From NCBI RefSeq assembly GCF_004683905.1, contig NZ_CP038438.1, positions 2,790,001 to 2,854,000 on the forward strand: a stretch of DNA of 64,000 nucleotides, given 5' to 3'. The translations under genes and the position numbers were made by a program. Below are positions 8,350 through 15,517 of the stretch, one piece after another (the first letter of the stretch is position 1; every line of letters starts with the position of its first letter). This DNA is from Pseudomonas fluorescens (lineage in GTDB: Bacteria > Pseudomonadota > Gammaproteobacteria > Pseudomonadales > Pseudomonadaceae). Below the pieces are notes generated by a model. That model searched no databases, was not told where the DNA came from, and saw only the letters and a program-made list of their open reading frames with translations.

Positions 8350-8910
8350 TCATGTTTCGTCGCGGACCTGCATCAGCGCGAACCCCAGCAGATTCAGGCC
8401 TCGCCACAGGTTGGGGTTATTCGCGTTTACGTGATCCTGGGCGAGTCCGATGCCCCAGATGCTGTCAACCGGGCTGGCCTCAACGATGATGCGAGAACCG
8501 GTATTCTTGAGGAATGCATTCAACTCCGGGTTTTGCGAGAACTTGGCCTGGTTGGCCCGGACGACAATTGCATACCGGTGTTGCAACCAATCGTGTTCGT
8601 TGAATCCACGCACGTTGCGGCCAAGCGCCTTGGCCGCGTTGGGCGTAGGCGCCGTTAGCACTTGAGCGCGAATGTCCTGATCGCCGAACAAGGCTGCTTT
8701 CTCTGCCATCATGAAATGTTCGGCAGTCGCGTAGCGTTGCCCGTCGACAACAAATTCGGCTTCGAACCACTGGCTGAAGCACGATGCGCTGACTCCGTGC
8801 CTGCTTCGCTGGTGTCCCCAGAAAAAGACATAGTTCAGCTCCTCACCAGTGTTGAAGCGGGAACGGAGGTCTTCCAGATATTTGGAGTCGTGCAATTGGA
8901 CTTCCTTCAT
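8350..8910 (-). CDS. NADAR family protein (YbiA-like)
   Basis: 186 residues covering one NADAR domain: FFWGH near residue 29, YATAEHFMMAEKAALFGD, AKALGRNV, KFSQNPELNAFL, the acidic EASPVDSIWGIGL and WRGLNLLGFALMQVR. E. coli YbiA of this family is an N-glycosidase acting on damaged riboflavin intermediates; other members are linked to NAD/ADP-ribose chemistry and to defence loci. Its ATG overlaps the stop of the SseB-like gene (ATGA), so the two are translationally coupled. Which substrate it uses is not visible. Confidence 0.85.
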   Translation of the reverse strand: MKEVQLHDSKYLEDLRSRFNTGEELNYVFFWGHQRSRHGVSASCFSQWFEAEFVVDGQRYATAEHFMMAEKAALFGDQDIRAQVLTAPTPNAAKALGRNVRGFNEHDWLQHRYAIVVRANQAKFSQNPELNAFLKNTGSRIIVEASPVDSIWGIGLAQDHVNANNPNLWRGLNLLGFALMQVRDET

Positions 8911-9707
8911 GCTTTGTCAAAACCAAACAATGAACGCAGCCAGCCTGCCGACTTCCGTTCATAGAAGGGCGTGGTTTGCTTGAGCAAGTAATCGCTAAGG
9001 CCTGAATCTGCGTCATGAACGCGGTACAGGTCAACGGGTTCGCCATCCGGAGCCAAGTCCGCGGCAACGCTGCCCGCTTCGCGCATGACCTGTTCAAAAT
9101 CGCCGTCCGCTTCGATCCCGATGATCAGATGAGGCTTTTGGTCAGACGAAGCGTCATGCATCAATGCCAGAAACGCGCGCTTCACATTGCGATGTCTGGC
9201 GAGTAGTTGCTTGAGCGAATGGACCATCTTCGAGGGATATTGCGACGGCTGCCCGAGCAGTACCTGAGTGTCCTTTTCGACCGTGCGCTGCACTGGTCTC
9301 TGGCCGATCTCATCGGAGAGCAGGTAGCGCACTTCCTCGGGGAAAAACTCTTTCCCGTAGGGAGACTTCGGATTGAGGAAAAGAGGAGTGCCCAGCGTGA
9401 TTTCAAACAGCGATCTGGCCGGGATCTCTATATAAGACTCCTCGCTGTTTATGGATCTTCGTAGTGTATGCAACGAAGTGAAAAACGGGATGACAGCGGA
9501 GCCGTCGGGCTTTTGCCAGTGCGCAATGCTGATGTTGCTGCCTGCCTCAAGATTGACTTGCCCTTCGCCAGTGCCGGTGGTGCCTAGGACGTAGATATCC
9601 GAATTCAGCAGCGTCTTGAAAAAATCAGGTCGGTGGGCGGGTTCATCCGCCGCCAGTCTGAGTGACTTTTCGAGGGTGTTTTCTTGCTGGGTATCCATGA
9701 TGTCCAT
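8907..9707 (-). CDS. SseB-family protein
   Basis: About 266 residues from the Met at 9707 (GGAA just upstream); the frame to 9755 is longer but lacks a site. N-terminal SseB domain (FFKTLLNSDIYVLG, then ITLGTPLFLNPKSPYGKEF) and C-terminal SseB domain (LLARHRNVKRAFLALM, LIIGIEADGDFEQV). The family has no established biochemical role; E. coli SseB is only genetically associated with serine sensitivity. The gene overlaps the NADAR gene by ATGA, an arrangement that suggests a joint function. Confidence 0.8.
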   Translation of the reverse strand: MDIMDTQQENTLEKSLRLAADEPAHRPDFFKTLLNSDIYVLGTTGTGEGQVNLEAGSNISIAHWQKPDGSAVIPFFTSLHTLRRSINSEESYIEIPARSLFEITLGTPLFLNPKSPYGKEFFPEEVRYLLSDEIGQRPVQRTVEKDTQVLLGQPSQYPSKMVHSLKQLLARHRNVKRAFLALMHDASSDQKPHLIIGIEADGDFEQVMREAGSVAADLAPDGEPVDLYRVHDADSGLSDYLLKQTTPFYERKSAGWLRSLFGFDKA

Positions 9708-9872
9708 CGGCCGTTCCATCAATGCAGGCAAAAAAATGGGTGACAAAGAACGCACAGTTTTTCACGCTGCTGTGAAAACAGGAAGAACTGAAGCCTGATA
9801 AATCTGCCGCATCAGGAAGGCAACACCGCGTGATGACGCCGAGCCGCGTGGAAAGAATGCTCTATCTCGTCT

Positions 9873-10094
9873 TCAGTTCATTTGCGCACCGTAGAAGTGG
9901 TTGAGCAGTATCAACTCAATCACAGCTACAAAAACGCACAGCACGAGAAAGCCAGGACTGAAGACGCGCTTGCGGCCGGATGAGCTTATATCCATCCAGT
10001 TAGCGCCGGAATCACCGGAAGTCAGCAGCAGAAACATTGCCCAGGCACAAGCCCAAACTTTGCCCCAGAAACCAGCATTTCTGAAAGAAGTCAT
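9873..10094 (-). CDS. small membrane protein
   Basis: 73 residues with two hydrophobic segments, at about 13-26 (ACAWAMFLLLTSG) and 46-65 (FSPGFLVLCVFVAVIELILL), joined by a basic loop SSSGRKR. Predicted inner-membrane hairpin. No family recognised. It is the last host gene before the tRNA fragment. Confidence 0.6.
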   Translation of the reverse strand: MTSFRNAGFWGKVWACAWAMFLLLTSGDSGANWMDISSSGRKRVFSPGFLVLCVFVAVIELILLNHFYGAQMN

Positions 10095-10229
10095 CCGTGT
10101 TTTTCCGTATGCCGCTTAATTCGGCAGATCTTTATTTGCTGGTTAAGCTTGGCGGGAGGGCATTTACGCCTCCCAGAGAATGCTTCCGTGCCAAACGAGA
10201 CGGCCGATTGATTTCCTCAACCCCCAGAA

Positions 10230-10263
10230 ACGACAAAGCCCTGAATAATCAGGGCTTTGTCGT
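10230..10263. terminator. strong intrinsic terminator of the tRNA-Ser locus
   Basis: A 15-bp perfect stem (ACGACAAAGCCCTGA with its complement) around an ATAA loop, 9 bases from the tRNA 3' end. It would have terminated the leftward tRNA transcript and remains at the host side of the prophage junction. Confidence 0.8.
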
Positions 10264-10271
10264 ACATAAGA

Positions 10272-10333
10272 TGGCGGAGGCGATGGGATTCGAACTCATG
10301 GACCTGTTACAGTCGACGGTTTTCAAGACCGCT
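10272..10333 (-). tRNA. tRNA-Ser(UGA) 3' fragment, left prophage junction (attL-like)
   Basis: On the minus strand this is the 3' two-thirds of a tRNA-Ser: anticodon stem and loop GCGGTCTTGAAAACCGT with anticodon TGA, the variable arm, T-loop GTTCGAATCC and encoded CCA. The acceptor 5' strand (expected GGAGGCG) and D-arm are missing; at 10334 the sequence switches to phage DNA beside the integrase. The T-stem has an A-C mismatch (ATGAG against CCCAT), consistent with a remnant free of selection. A functional copy would be rebuilt at the opposite junction, which I cannot find in this window. Confidence 0.75.
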
Positions 10334-10455
10334 ACGGAAAGGCGCTGAATACGCGGGCTGGGACGCTTTTTCGTTCCAATACTTTTGTTTTGCAGCACCT
10401 CTGCAGGCCGCATTCTACGAGGGGCGCGATTTGAGTTATGGAACGCATTTTTTGC

Positions 10456-11505
10456 CTATTTTGATGGTTTGGCGATGGCGCCGACGCGACGATAAACTCG
10501 CTCGGTAATGTCGCCTTTTGTGTGCCCGAGCAGCAGGCTGGCGTCACCCACATCGCTGATTTCCGACGCTGCCTTTGGCCGGATGTCCCTGAACTGGAAT
10601 TCACCGATCCTCTTTGCCAGCAGCTCGTCTCCCTGCTCAAGAGCTTCCAGCTTTGCCTTCTCCCGCGCGGCATCCCACCGCTTCCTTAGCATCGTCGCCG
10701 TCATCCGTTTACCGCTCCGGTTGATGATCAGGTAGCTCGAAACGTGCGCAGCGTTCCGCTCTGTGATCGCAGCGACCAGAATGCCCAGGCTGTTCGCCTC
10801 TCCGGCGGTCGTCATCTGAATGCGCAGCTTCTTGTGCGTCTTGTTCTGCTGAACAGTCAGATATCCGCCTTCAACATCATCCTTCCTCATAACCAGCACG
10901 TCTGCCGGCCTTTGCCCGGTCAGATAGGCCAGGTCCATCGCTTCCTTAAGCTCCTGAGCTGCCTTCTTGTATACCGCCTCCCAAACGACATCATTTGCGT
11001 AGTAGTCCCTCGGCGTTTCCTTGTTCTTGCGCACCCCCTGGCAGGGGTTTTCCTTTGTTGTGAGGCCCCACTCCCGGGCAATGTTGAAAATATGGGAGAG
11101 GGTAGCGATCTCGCGGTTGGCCCGGACCTTTGCCGATCGCGCGTCTCGGTAGCCAGCAATCGTTGCTGGCGTGATCGAGTCGATTGGGGCGCTATCGAAC
11201 ATCGGCCGAAGCTGCTTGATCTCCGCCAGGTTGTCCTTCTGCGTGCGCGGTGCTTTCTTCGGCACCACATCGCGAATGTACCGATCGAAGATTCCCTTCA
11301 TGGTGCGCAGGTCGAGCGGTTTTTCCTTGGCTTCGAGTTCGGCCCACTTCAGTCTGGCCTTATCGAGATCCTTGCCCAGGGGGATGTCATTGCCGAGCAG
11401 GTCGCGGTAGTAATATGCGGTCCACGTACTACCGTTTTTGCGCTTTCGGGATCGCTTGTACATTCGAGGGGGCAGGTGCTGGTGCTCGGTCTTGCGGGGG
11501 CGCAT
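10456..11505 (-). CDS. int: tyrosine-recombinase phage integrase
   Basis: 349 residues. N-terminal Arm-type DNA-binding strands (TWTAYYYRDLLGNDIPL), a SAM-like core-binding domain (MKGIFDRYIRDVVPKKAPRT to about residue 150) and the catalytic domain. Active-site residues: Arg in YLTGQRPADVL, Arg in FRDIRPKAAS (the usual His-x-x-Arg box, with Arg in place of the His), His in LLGHTKGD and nucleophile Tyr in ERVYRR. It would integrate and excise the phage at the adjacent tRNA-Ser. It follows the DUF4224 gene by 1 base and points toward attL, as is common for tRNA-targeting phages. Confidence 0.92.
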   Translation of the reverse strand: MRPRKTEHQHLPPRMYKRSRKRKNGSTWTAYYYRDLLGNDIPLGKDLDKARLKWAELEAKEKPLDLRTMKGIFDRYIRDVVPKKAPRTQKDNLAEIKQLRPMFDSAPIDSITPATIAGYRDARSAKVRANREIATLSHIFNIAREWGLTTKENPCQGVRKNKETPRDYYANDVVWEAVYKKAAQELKEAMDLAYLTGQRPADVLVMRKDDVEGGYLTVQQNKTHKKLRIQMTTAGEANSLGILVAAITERNAAHVSSYLIINRSGKRMTATMLRKRWDAAREKAKLEALEQGDELLAKRIGEFQFRDIRPKAASEISDVGDASLLLGHTKGDITERVYRRVGAIAKPSK

Positions 11506-11506
11506 A

Positions 11507-11749
11507 TCAATTCACTCGCGAATAATCAGGTGTCCATACCGGTGCGGCCGGCGGCGGGTTCGGATCGGCGATGGTGGGGCTGATCATGCCCAGCTTCATG
11601 CGGGCGTACATCCGCCCCACCAGCGGGCGCTTACCGCGACTTTCGACAAACACCCACTGGCGATCAATCAGCCAGCGGCGCTGGTATGCGCGGGCCTTGT
11701 AGCCGGTGAGTTCGGCCAGCTCCTCGTCAGAGAGGATTTCGGTTTCCAT
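11507..11749 (-). CDS. DUF4224 protein, excisionase-like position
   Basis: 80 residues from METEILSDEELAELTGYK; the Met at 11764 would leave GGAG inside the gene, so I prefer 11749. The N-terminal half matches DUF4224, a small winged-helix-like domain that in Pseudomonas phages is normally encoded directly before the integrase. The proline-rich tail (DPNPPPAAPVW) is probably disordered. Its stop is one base from the integrase ATG, implying co-translation. A role as recombination directionality factor is inferred from position. Confidence 0.7.
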   Translation of the reverse strand: METEILSDEELAELTGYKARAYQRRWLIDRQWVFVESRGKRPLVGRMYARMKLGMISPTIADPNPPPAAPVWTPDYSRVN

Positions 11750-11853
11750 GAGGTATTGCTCCATGCCGCGCGTGGCGGCAGAAGGTGGTGGGTATTGAGT
11801 GGTCGCACCTGGTCTACAGTTGGTGGACGCGCTACTTGACGTGGAGAAAATGG

Positions 11854-12075
11854 ATGTTCAGCAGGTATCCCGAACAGAAGCAGAGCCGAAGGGTGATGGG
11901 AGCTCTTGGTGCTGCATTCCTAGCGTTGGGCTTGTTTCTGATTGCCATCGACGGAGTGGGTGGCGTTCTTTTCACCGTTATAGGGAGCGGTCTATTGCTG
12001 TTGGTGTTTCTTGCGAATGAAAAAACGTATGCGAGAGCAATGCGTGTTCTAGGCTGGTTCGACGGACTTTCGTGA
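11854..12075 (+). CDS. small two-helix membrane protein
   Basis: 73 residues from MFSRYPEQKQSRRV; GGAG lies 7 bases upstream, so this ATG is preferred over the frame opening at 11785. Two hydrophobic segments: GALGAAFLALGLFLIAI and GGVLFTVIGSGLLLLVFLA. It is opposite to the surrounding minus-strand genes and therefore likely independent cargo. Function unknown. Confidence 0.55.
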   Translation: MFSRYPEQKQSRRVMGALGAAFLALGLFLIAIDGVGGVLFTVIGSGLLLLVFLANEKTYARAMRVLGWFDGLS

Positions 12076-12264
12076 GTCGATTTCCTCCCGCCCTACACCT
12101 GCAAGCTGTTGAGTTGGGGGAGGGGTTACATCGAAAACAGGCCAGGCGGCGATTCGGGGAACCAGAACCCCGAGATCCGCCAGACCCTGCAGCGCGATCG
12201 CGCATTCATCGCCAAAGGCAAACATTGCACTGCCAGCACCTGAGCGGCCCTTCTTGTGGCTGTT

Positions 12265-12648
12265 TTAATGGCCAGGCACGAAGGCAATTCGCCCTTTGAT
12301 CAGTAGGGTCGCTGATGCACTGGCCATCGCTTCCTGAAACCACTCGGCATCCGTACGGCTGAACACCAGCGCGATGCCGTCGCCATGAGCAATCAGCCGG
12401 CGCATCCAGAACCCAGTATCCGGACCGTAGGGCGGGTTCATCCATACTCGGCCTGTCCACTGTTTCGAGAGGCCGTCATCGAAGATGGTGTACTTCGTCT
12501 TCGCCGGTACCGCCGTCACATAGTCGTGCGGGCTGGATGGGTCTAGGTCGAACTGCAAGCCGAGCCGGTCGAATATCCATGCCGGCGTGTACCACTCGAC
12601 GCTCTTGTGCTTCGGCGGCGCCGCGCGGGCGCCGATCATTCCGGTCAT
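12265..12648 (-). CDS. phage N6-adenine DNA methyltransferase, truncated by an in-frame stop
   Basis: Encodes the front of the phage Dam-like family: VEWYTPAWIFDRLGLQFDLD, then the catalytic VWMNPPYG and LVFSRTDAEWF. The reading stops at TAA (12265-12267) right after RIAFVPGH. The same frame continues past the stop with NSHKKGRSGAGSAMFAFGDE, which is how this family normally goes on, and stays open to 12049. One base change (for example GAA to TAA) would explain it. The catalytic motif is retained, but loss of the C-terminal strands makes activity doubtful. The start at 12648 overlaps the preceding 18-residue gene by ATGA. Confidence 0.75.
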   Translation of the reverse strand: MTGMIGARAAPPKHKSVEWYTPAWIFDRLGLQFDLDPSSPHDYVTAVPAKTKYTIFDDGLSKQWTGRVWMNPPYGPDTGFWMRRLIAHGDGIALVFSRTDAEWFQEAMASASATLLIKGRIAFVPGH

Positions 12649-12701
12649 CGCCACGGCCCCCTGTAGATCAGGTAGGCCATGTAGAGCGGGGCGAAGATCA
12701 T
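12645..12701 (-). CDS. 18-residue hydrophobic peptide, coupled on both sides
   Basis: MIFAPLYMAYLIYRGPWR. The start overlaps the stop of the gene ending at 12698 (ATGA) and the stop overlaps the methyltransferase start (ATGA). The hydrophobic core and terminal Arg suggest a tiny membrane peptide. The double coupling argues that ribosomes do translate it; it could also serve only to link translation between its neighbours. Confidence 0.45.
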   Translation of the reverse strand: MIFAPLYMAYLIYRGPWR

Positions 12702-13027
12702 GGCGTCACCTCGCGGCGAGCCCACCAGCAGACCGGGCCGTTGTCAGTGTCGTGGATGGAAAGGCAGAACCAGCCTTCGCCTTCAGGTTTATCCGGATCC
12801 CAGTAGCTGCAATCCGAATCGCCCGCGTCGAAGTAACGGTCAGAGACTGTTTGATCGCTGTGGTATTCGAGCTCGACCATTTTCACTTGCAGGCCCTGCT
12901 CGGTGATCCAGGCTTTGCACTTGTCTCCGTCGCCTTCATCGAAGTCGGGCAGGTCGGGATGCTGGAACATGCCGTCCTCATCGCGAACGACCGGAGCTGG
13001 CTGGATCAATTTGATTTCTTCAGGCAT
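12698..13027 (-). CDS. phage hypothetical protein
   Basis: 109 residues, very acidic (FDEGDGDKCKAW), ending GWFCLSIHDTDNGPVCWWAR, a tryptophan/cysteine-rich segment often seen in short phage early proteins. No known domain assigned. AGGA lies about 8 bases before the start. It is the downstream neighbour, across an inserted segment, of the gene ending at 13428. Confidence 0.65.
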   Translation of the reverse strand: MPEEIKLIQPAPVVRDEDGMFQHPDLPDFDEGDGDKCKAWITEQGLQVKMVELEYHSDQTVSDRYFDAGDSDCSYWDPDKPEGEGWFCLSIHDTDNGPVCWWARREVTP

Positions 13028-13050
13028 GACTTCGTCCTTGCCGCTATAGC

Positions 13051-13428
13051 GGCTGACTTTGAAGGGGGAGGGAGTAGAGGTTTTTGAAGCTACGGCTACT
13101 ATCGATAAGAGTCAGTTATTGCGGTGGCCCAGATGCTCAACGAGACAGATTAAGGTTGGACAGACGTTCAAGCGTGCGTTCTTCCGCGTCGACGGCGTGG
13201 CGATGTACTTCTTTTGGGCAGTTTGGATGGGGTTAGCAGTCTGGCAGCTATTTGATCCAAGTAAGCCAAAAGGCGTGTCTCTCATTTTTGTTGTGGGTGG
13301 CATGATGAACCCCTTTATTTTTCTCCTGTTCGGCGTGATGCGCACACCCGCTCCCTGGACTGCGTTACTTATCGTCGGGCTGAATGTTCGCTTCCTGATA
13401 TTTGGCTGACTTTGAAGGGGGAGGGAGT
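13051..13428. repeat. 25-bp direct repeat bounding a 353-bp insert
   Basis: The identical 25 bases starting ggctgactttgaagggggag occur at 13051-13075 and 13404-13428. The unit between them holds a plus-strand membrane-protein frame inside an otherwise continuous minus-strand operon. Removing one repeat and the insert would leave about 45 bases between the flanking genes. This looks like an insertion by recombination at the repeat or one that created it. Confidence 0.7.
13203..13409 (+). CDS. small membrane protein on the direct-repeat insert
   Basis: 68 residues from MYFFWAVWMGLAVWQLF; three hydrophobic segments separated by SKPKGV and RTPAPW. The frame is open from 13059, but the stretch before 13203 has no good start or ribosome site. 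It runs against the flanking operon and lies wholly within the repeat-bounded insert, so it is probably acquired cargo. Function unknown. Confidence 0.45.
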   Translation: MYFFWAVWMGLAVWQLFDPSKPKGVSLIFVVGGMMNPFIFLLFGVMRTPAPWTALLIVGLNVRFLIFG

Positions 13429-13970
13429 TAAGGCTTGGCGTGAATTTCGAGGAGGTGTTCGACTTGGTTCGACATTTGGCCGCCGTCCTGCGCGGCTTCG
13501 ACAAGTTCGAGCGCCCAGTCTTCCAGCCAGTTTCGCGGCACGCCGATAATCTGCGTGGCCGGTGCATCGGAGCAATCCAGCGGCCACGACCTGAGAACCT
13601 TGTCCCCGGTGTACGTCAGCAGGGGCTCACCGGTTTCTTTGTCAGTCCACTTGCCGTCGGCGTCGAGCATGGCGAACGTCAGTACAACATCGCGCTCGCC
13701 GTCCCAGTTGTCGATGTGGCGCACGGCGTAGAGACCGGGCTTGTAGTTCGGCAGTTCGCTCTCGGCGCCGTCCTGCGTGATGGCGGTCAGCTCATCAGTC
13801 CGCTGATCCGCTGCGTTCAGGCGCTGCTGCAGGGCGTCACGCTCGGCGGTGACGCGGTCGAAGTCACGAAGCAAGTCCTGCGCAATGCTGTGGAATTGTC
13901 GGCGCGATAGCTCGCTCTCCATCGCCATCTCAAGTGGCATGCCGATCACGCCTCCGGTGATTTCGCTCAT
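13428..13970 (-). CDS. phage hypothetical protein with N-terminal coiled coil
   Basis: 180 residues: N-terminal helix with heptads (LLRDFDRVTAERDALQQRLN), then a beta-rich domain around YAVRHIDNWDGERDVVLTF and DKETGEPLLTYTGDKV. No family recognised. It overlaps the upstream DUF4406 gene by ATGA (start 13970) and is part of the leftward early operon. Its stop codon abuts the second copy of the 25-bp repeat. Confidence 0.6.
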   Translation of the reverse strand: MSEITGGVIGMPLEMAMESELSRRQFHSIAQDLLRDFDRVTAERDALQQRLNAADQRTDELTAITQDGAESELPNYKPGLYAVRHIDNWDGERDVVLTFAMLDADGKWTDKETGEPLLTYTGDKVLRSWPLDCSDAPATQIIGVPRNWLEDWALELVEAAQDGGQMSNQVEHLLEIHAKP

Positions 13971-14281
13971 CCTGCAATCTCCATCGATACGAGATCATGG
14001 GCATTCACGACCTTCATGCCGAGCTCCTTGCCGATGTGCACTTCCAGGCTGGCGCCGCGGGAGTTCTGCCAGCCGGGCAGAGTGGCCACGGTGTCGCATT
14101 CCATCAGGGCTGCGATGTCTCGACGCATGCATTCGCTCCAGGTGCCAGGGTCTGGGTTGAGCTCGGCGGGGTTGATGACGCTGTGCCCGGCGGCGCGCAG
14201 GCTGGCGGCAGTGGAATGGAACAGCGGGAAATTCAGATCCAGCATGTTGGTCATGGGGCCGCTGAGGTAGATGCGTTTCAT
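13967..14281 (-). CDS. DUF4406 / nucleoside deoxyribosyltransferase-like protein
   Basis: 104 residues from MKRIYLSGPMTN (14281). The N-terminal strand with SGPMT, then VINPAELNPD and CDTVATLPGWQNSRGASLE, is the DUF4406 pattern, a Rossmann-like fold related to nucleoside 2-deoxyribosyltransferases. In phages such proteins are thought to alter nucleotide pools, but the substrate is unknown. Start overlaps the stop of the upstream gene and stop overlaps the next start, both by ATGA. The longer frame to 14353 reads through the upstream gene. Confidence 0.75.
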   Translation of the reverse strand: MKRIYLSGPMTNMLDLNFPLFHSTAASLRAAGHSVINPAELNPDPGTWSECMRRDIAALMECDTVATLPGWQNSRGASLEVHIGKELGMKVVNAHDLVSMEIAG

Positions 14282-14877
14282 GCTGCCTCCTGCTGCTGTT
14301 CCTGGCCCAGAGCCTGCTGAGCCGCTGAGATGATGCGGCACAGGTAGTGCCAATCGGGATTGGGCTCGACGGCTTTCTGGTCAACAAGATGCCACCACTC
14401 AGGGCCGAACAAGTCGGTCAGAAGTCCATCCTGCCGGTGCCCTACCGAAATTGACTCAACTCCGCGAAGGTCGTCGATCTGGTCGAAGAGGTCGCGGGCA
14501 TCTTCCTGATCCAGGCTGTCACCAAACTCCCAATACCCTTTTCGCATCCGGCGCCGGTCAATGACCGACTTCTTTGCCAGAGTCAGCAGAGCGTCATCGG
14601 AGAACCTCATGGATCCGAGGCTTGGCGAGAAATAGCCGATGATGTAGTGCTCATCGAGGCGGCAGAAGAACTGAGCGATGGTGAGACCGTCCCACATCCC
14701 ACCCCAGTAAGCGTGCCAGCTCTTGTCGTAGCAGCTGATCGTGATCTTGCCTTTCCGTGGCGCCAGGTCTTCGAGGAACACTGTGATCGGGTCGAGGCTC
14801 GGCGCACCGGTGATCACTAGCTTCGTCACGGTTGAGCGCTCGATCTTCAGCTCGGCAGGTTTGTTTTCTGTGGGCAT
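14278..14877 (-). CDS. phage hypothetical protein
   Basis: 199 residues from MPTENKPAEL at 14877 (AGGA 7 bases upstream; frame open to 14934). Beta-rich N-terminal half including KITISCYDKSWHAYWGGM, middle RMRKGYWEFG, and a Gln/Glu-rich end. Similar proteins occur in early regions of Pseudomonas temperate phages without known role. First of an ATGA-linked run of three genes. Confidence 0.6.
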   Translation of the reverse strand: MPTENKPAELKIERSTVTKLVITGAPSLDPITVFLEDLAPRKGKITISCYDKSWHAYWGGMWDGLTIAQFFCRLDEHYIIGYFSPSLGSMRFSDDALLTLAKKSVIDRRRMRKGYWEFGDSLDQEDARDLFDQIDDLRGVESISVGHRQDGLLTDLFGPEWWHLVDQKAVEPNPDWHYLCRIISAAQQALGQEQQQEAA

Positions 14878-15026
14878 GGGGCGTCCTATGCCGGGGCATG
14901 CCCGGGCGGTGGAGGGGGTGAGGGGTTGCCACAACTAATTACGTATCTCGCCTTTCACTTTATGAAAAGCAGATACGCTTAAGAGATACAGCGCTGCTTC
15001 CCGCGCTGATCAAAGAGGCGGCAGCA

Positions 15027-15203
15027 ATGAAATACGAGCTGGTAGAGCTGAGGGTGAAAGATGGATTTGTTACTGAGTACTTGAGAGAAGATTTCTCAAC
15101 AACAAAAACGCAAGTAGTCGGTCGCTCGAGGCCAATTTCTGATTTCACAGCTGAACAGCTAGAGCGGATCAAAAAAGGAGAGCTTTTTTGGCCATCTCAT
15201 TAA
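15027..15203 (+). CDS. small hypothetical protein (58 aa)
   Basis: Begins MKYELVELRVKDGFV and ends KKGELFWPSH. GAGG lies 7 bases before the ATG. Balanced codon use and charged composition look genuine, and no better frame exists on the other strand. Plus-strand orientation against the early operon suggests cargo. Function unknown. Confidence 0.5.
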   Translation: MKYELVELRVKDGFVTEYLREDFSTTKTQVVGRSRPISDFTAEQLERIKKGELFWPSH

Positions 15204-15277
15204 GCTTGCATAAACCGTCGGCAAGTACCGACATCGATCGTTAACCAAAGTCCAGCAAACAAACATTTGAGGTGCTT

Positions 15278-15517
15278 ATGGAGTGCTACATCTGCGACGC
15301 GGAAGCTCAAGAGTCTGGATTTGCAGATGGCTGCAAGTCCGTTGAGTGCTCCGGCTGTGGACGATATGACGTCAGCGGCTCAGTTCTCGCAGTGAGAACA
15401 GCTGGGGGGCATCGGTTTGATGTTGAACAAATGCGGCACTGGCTTGTTCAGCAGCGCCGGGTCTATCCAGATCGCGACCCATTCATCCAATCTGGCAACG
15501 AGCGTTGGGCGCTTTGA
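15278..15517 (+). CDS. small zinc-ribbon-like protein
   Basis: 79 residues from MECYICDAEAQES; GAGG lies 5 bases before this ATG. Two CxxC knuckles (CYIC and CSGC) separated by about 20 residues suggest one bound zinc, followed by a helical region (VEQMRHWLVQQRRVYPDRD). Similar short zinc proteins are common in phages and may bind DNA or protein. It converges with the cytosine methyltransferase gene; the two stops are adjacent. Confidence 0.6.
   Translation: MECYICDAEAQESGFADGCKSVECSGCGRYDVSGSVLAVRTAGGHRFDVEQMRHWLVQQRRVYPDRDPFIQSGNERWAL

Noticed and set aside
8154..8489. 111-codon plus-strand frame
   Set aside because: Arg/Cys/Pro-rich, crosses a REP hairpin, and competes with the NADAR gene on the other strand.
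10272..10361. Complete tRNA-Ser gene
   Set aside because: The required acceptor 5' strand GGAGGCG and the D-arm are absent to the right of 10333, so only a 3' fragment is present.
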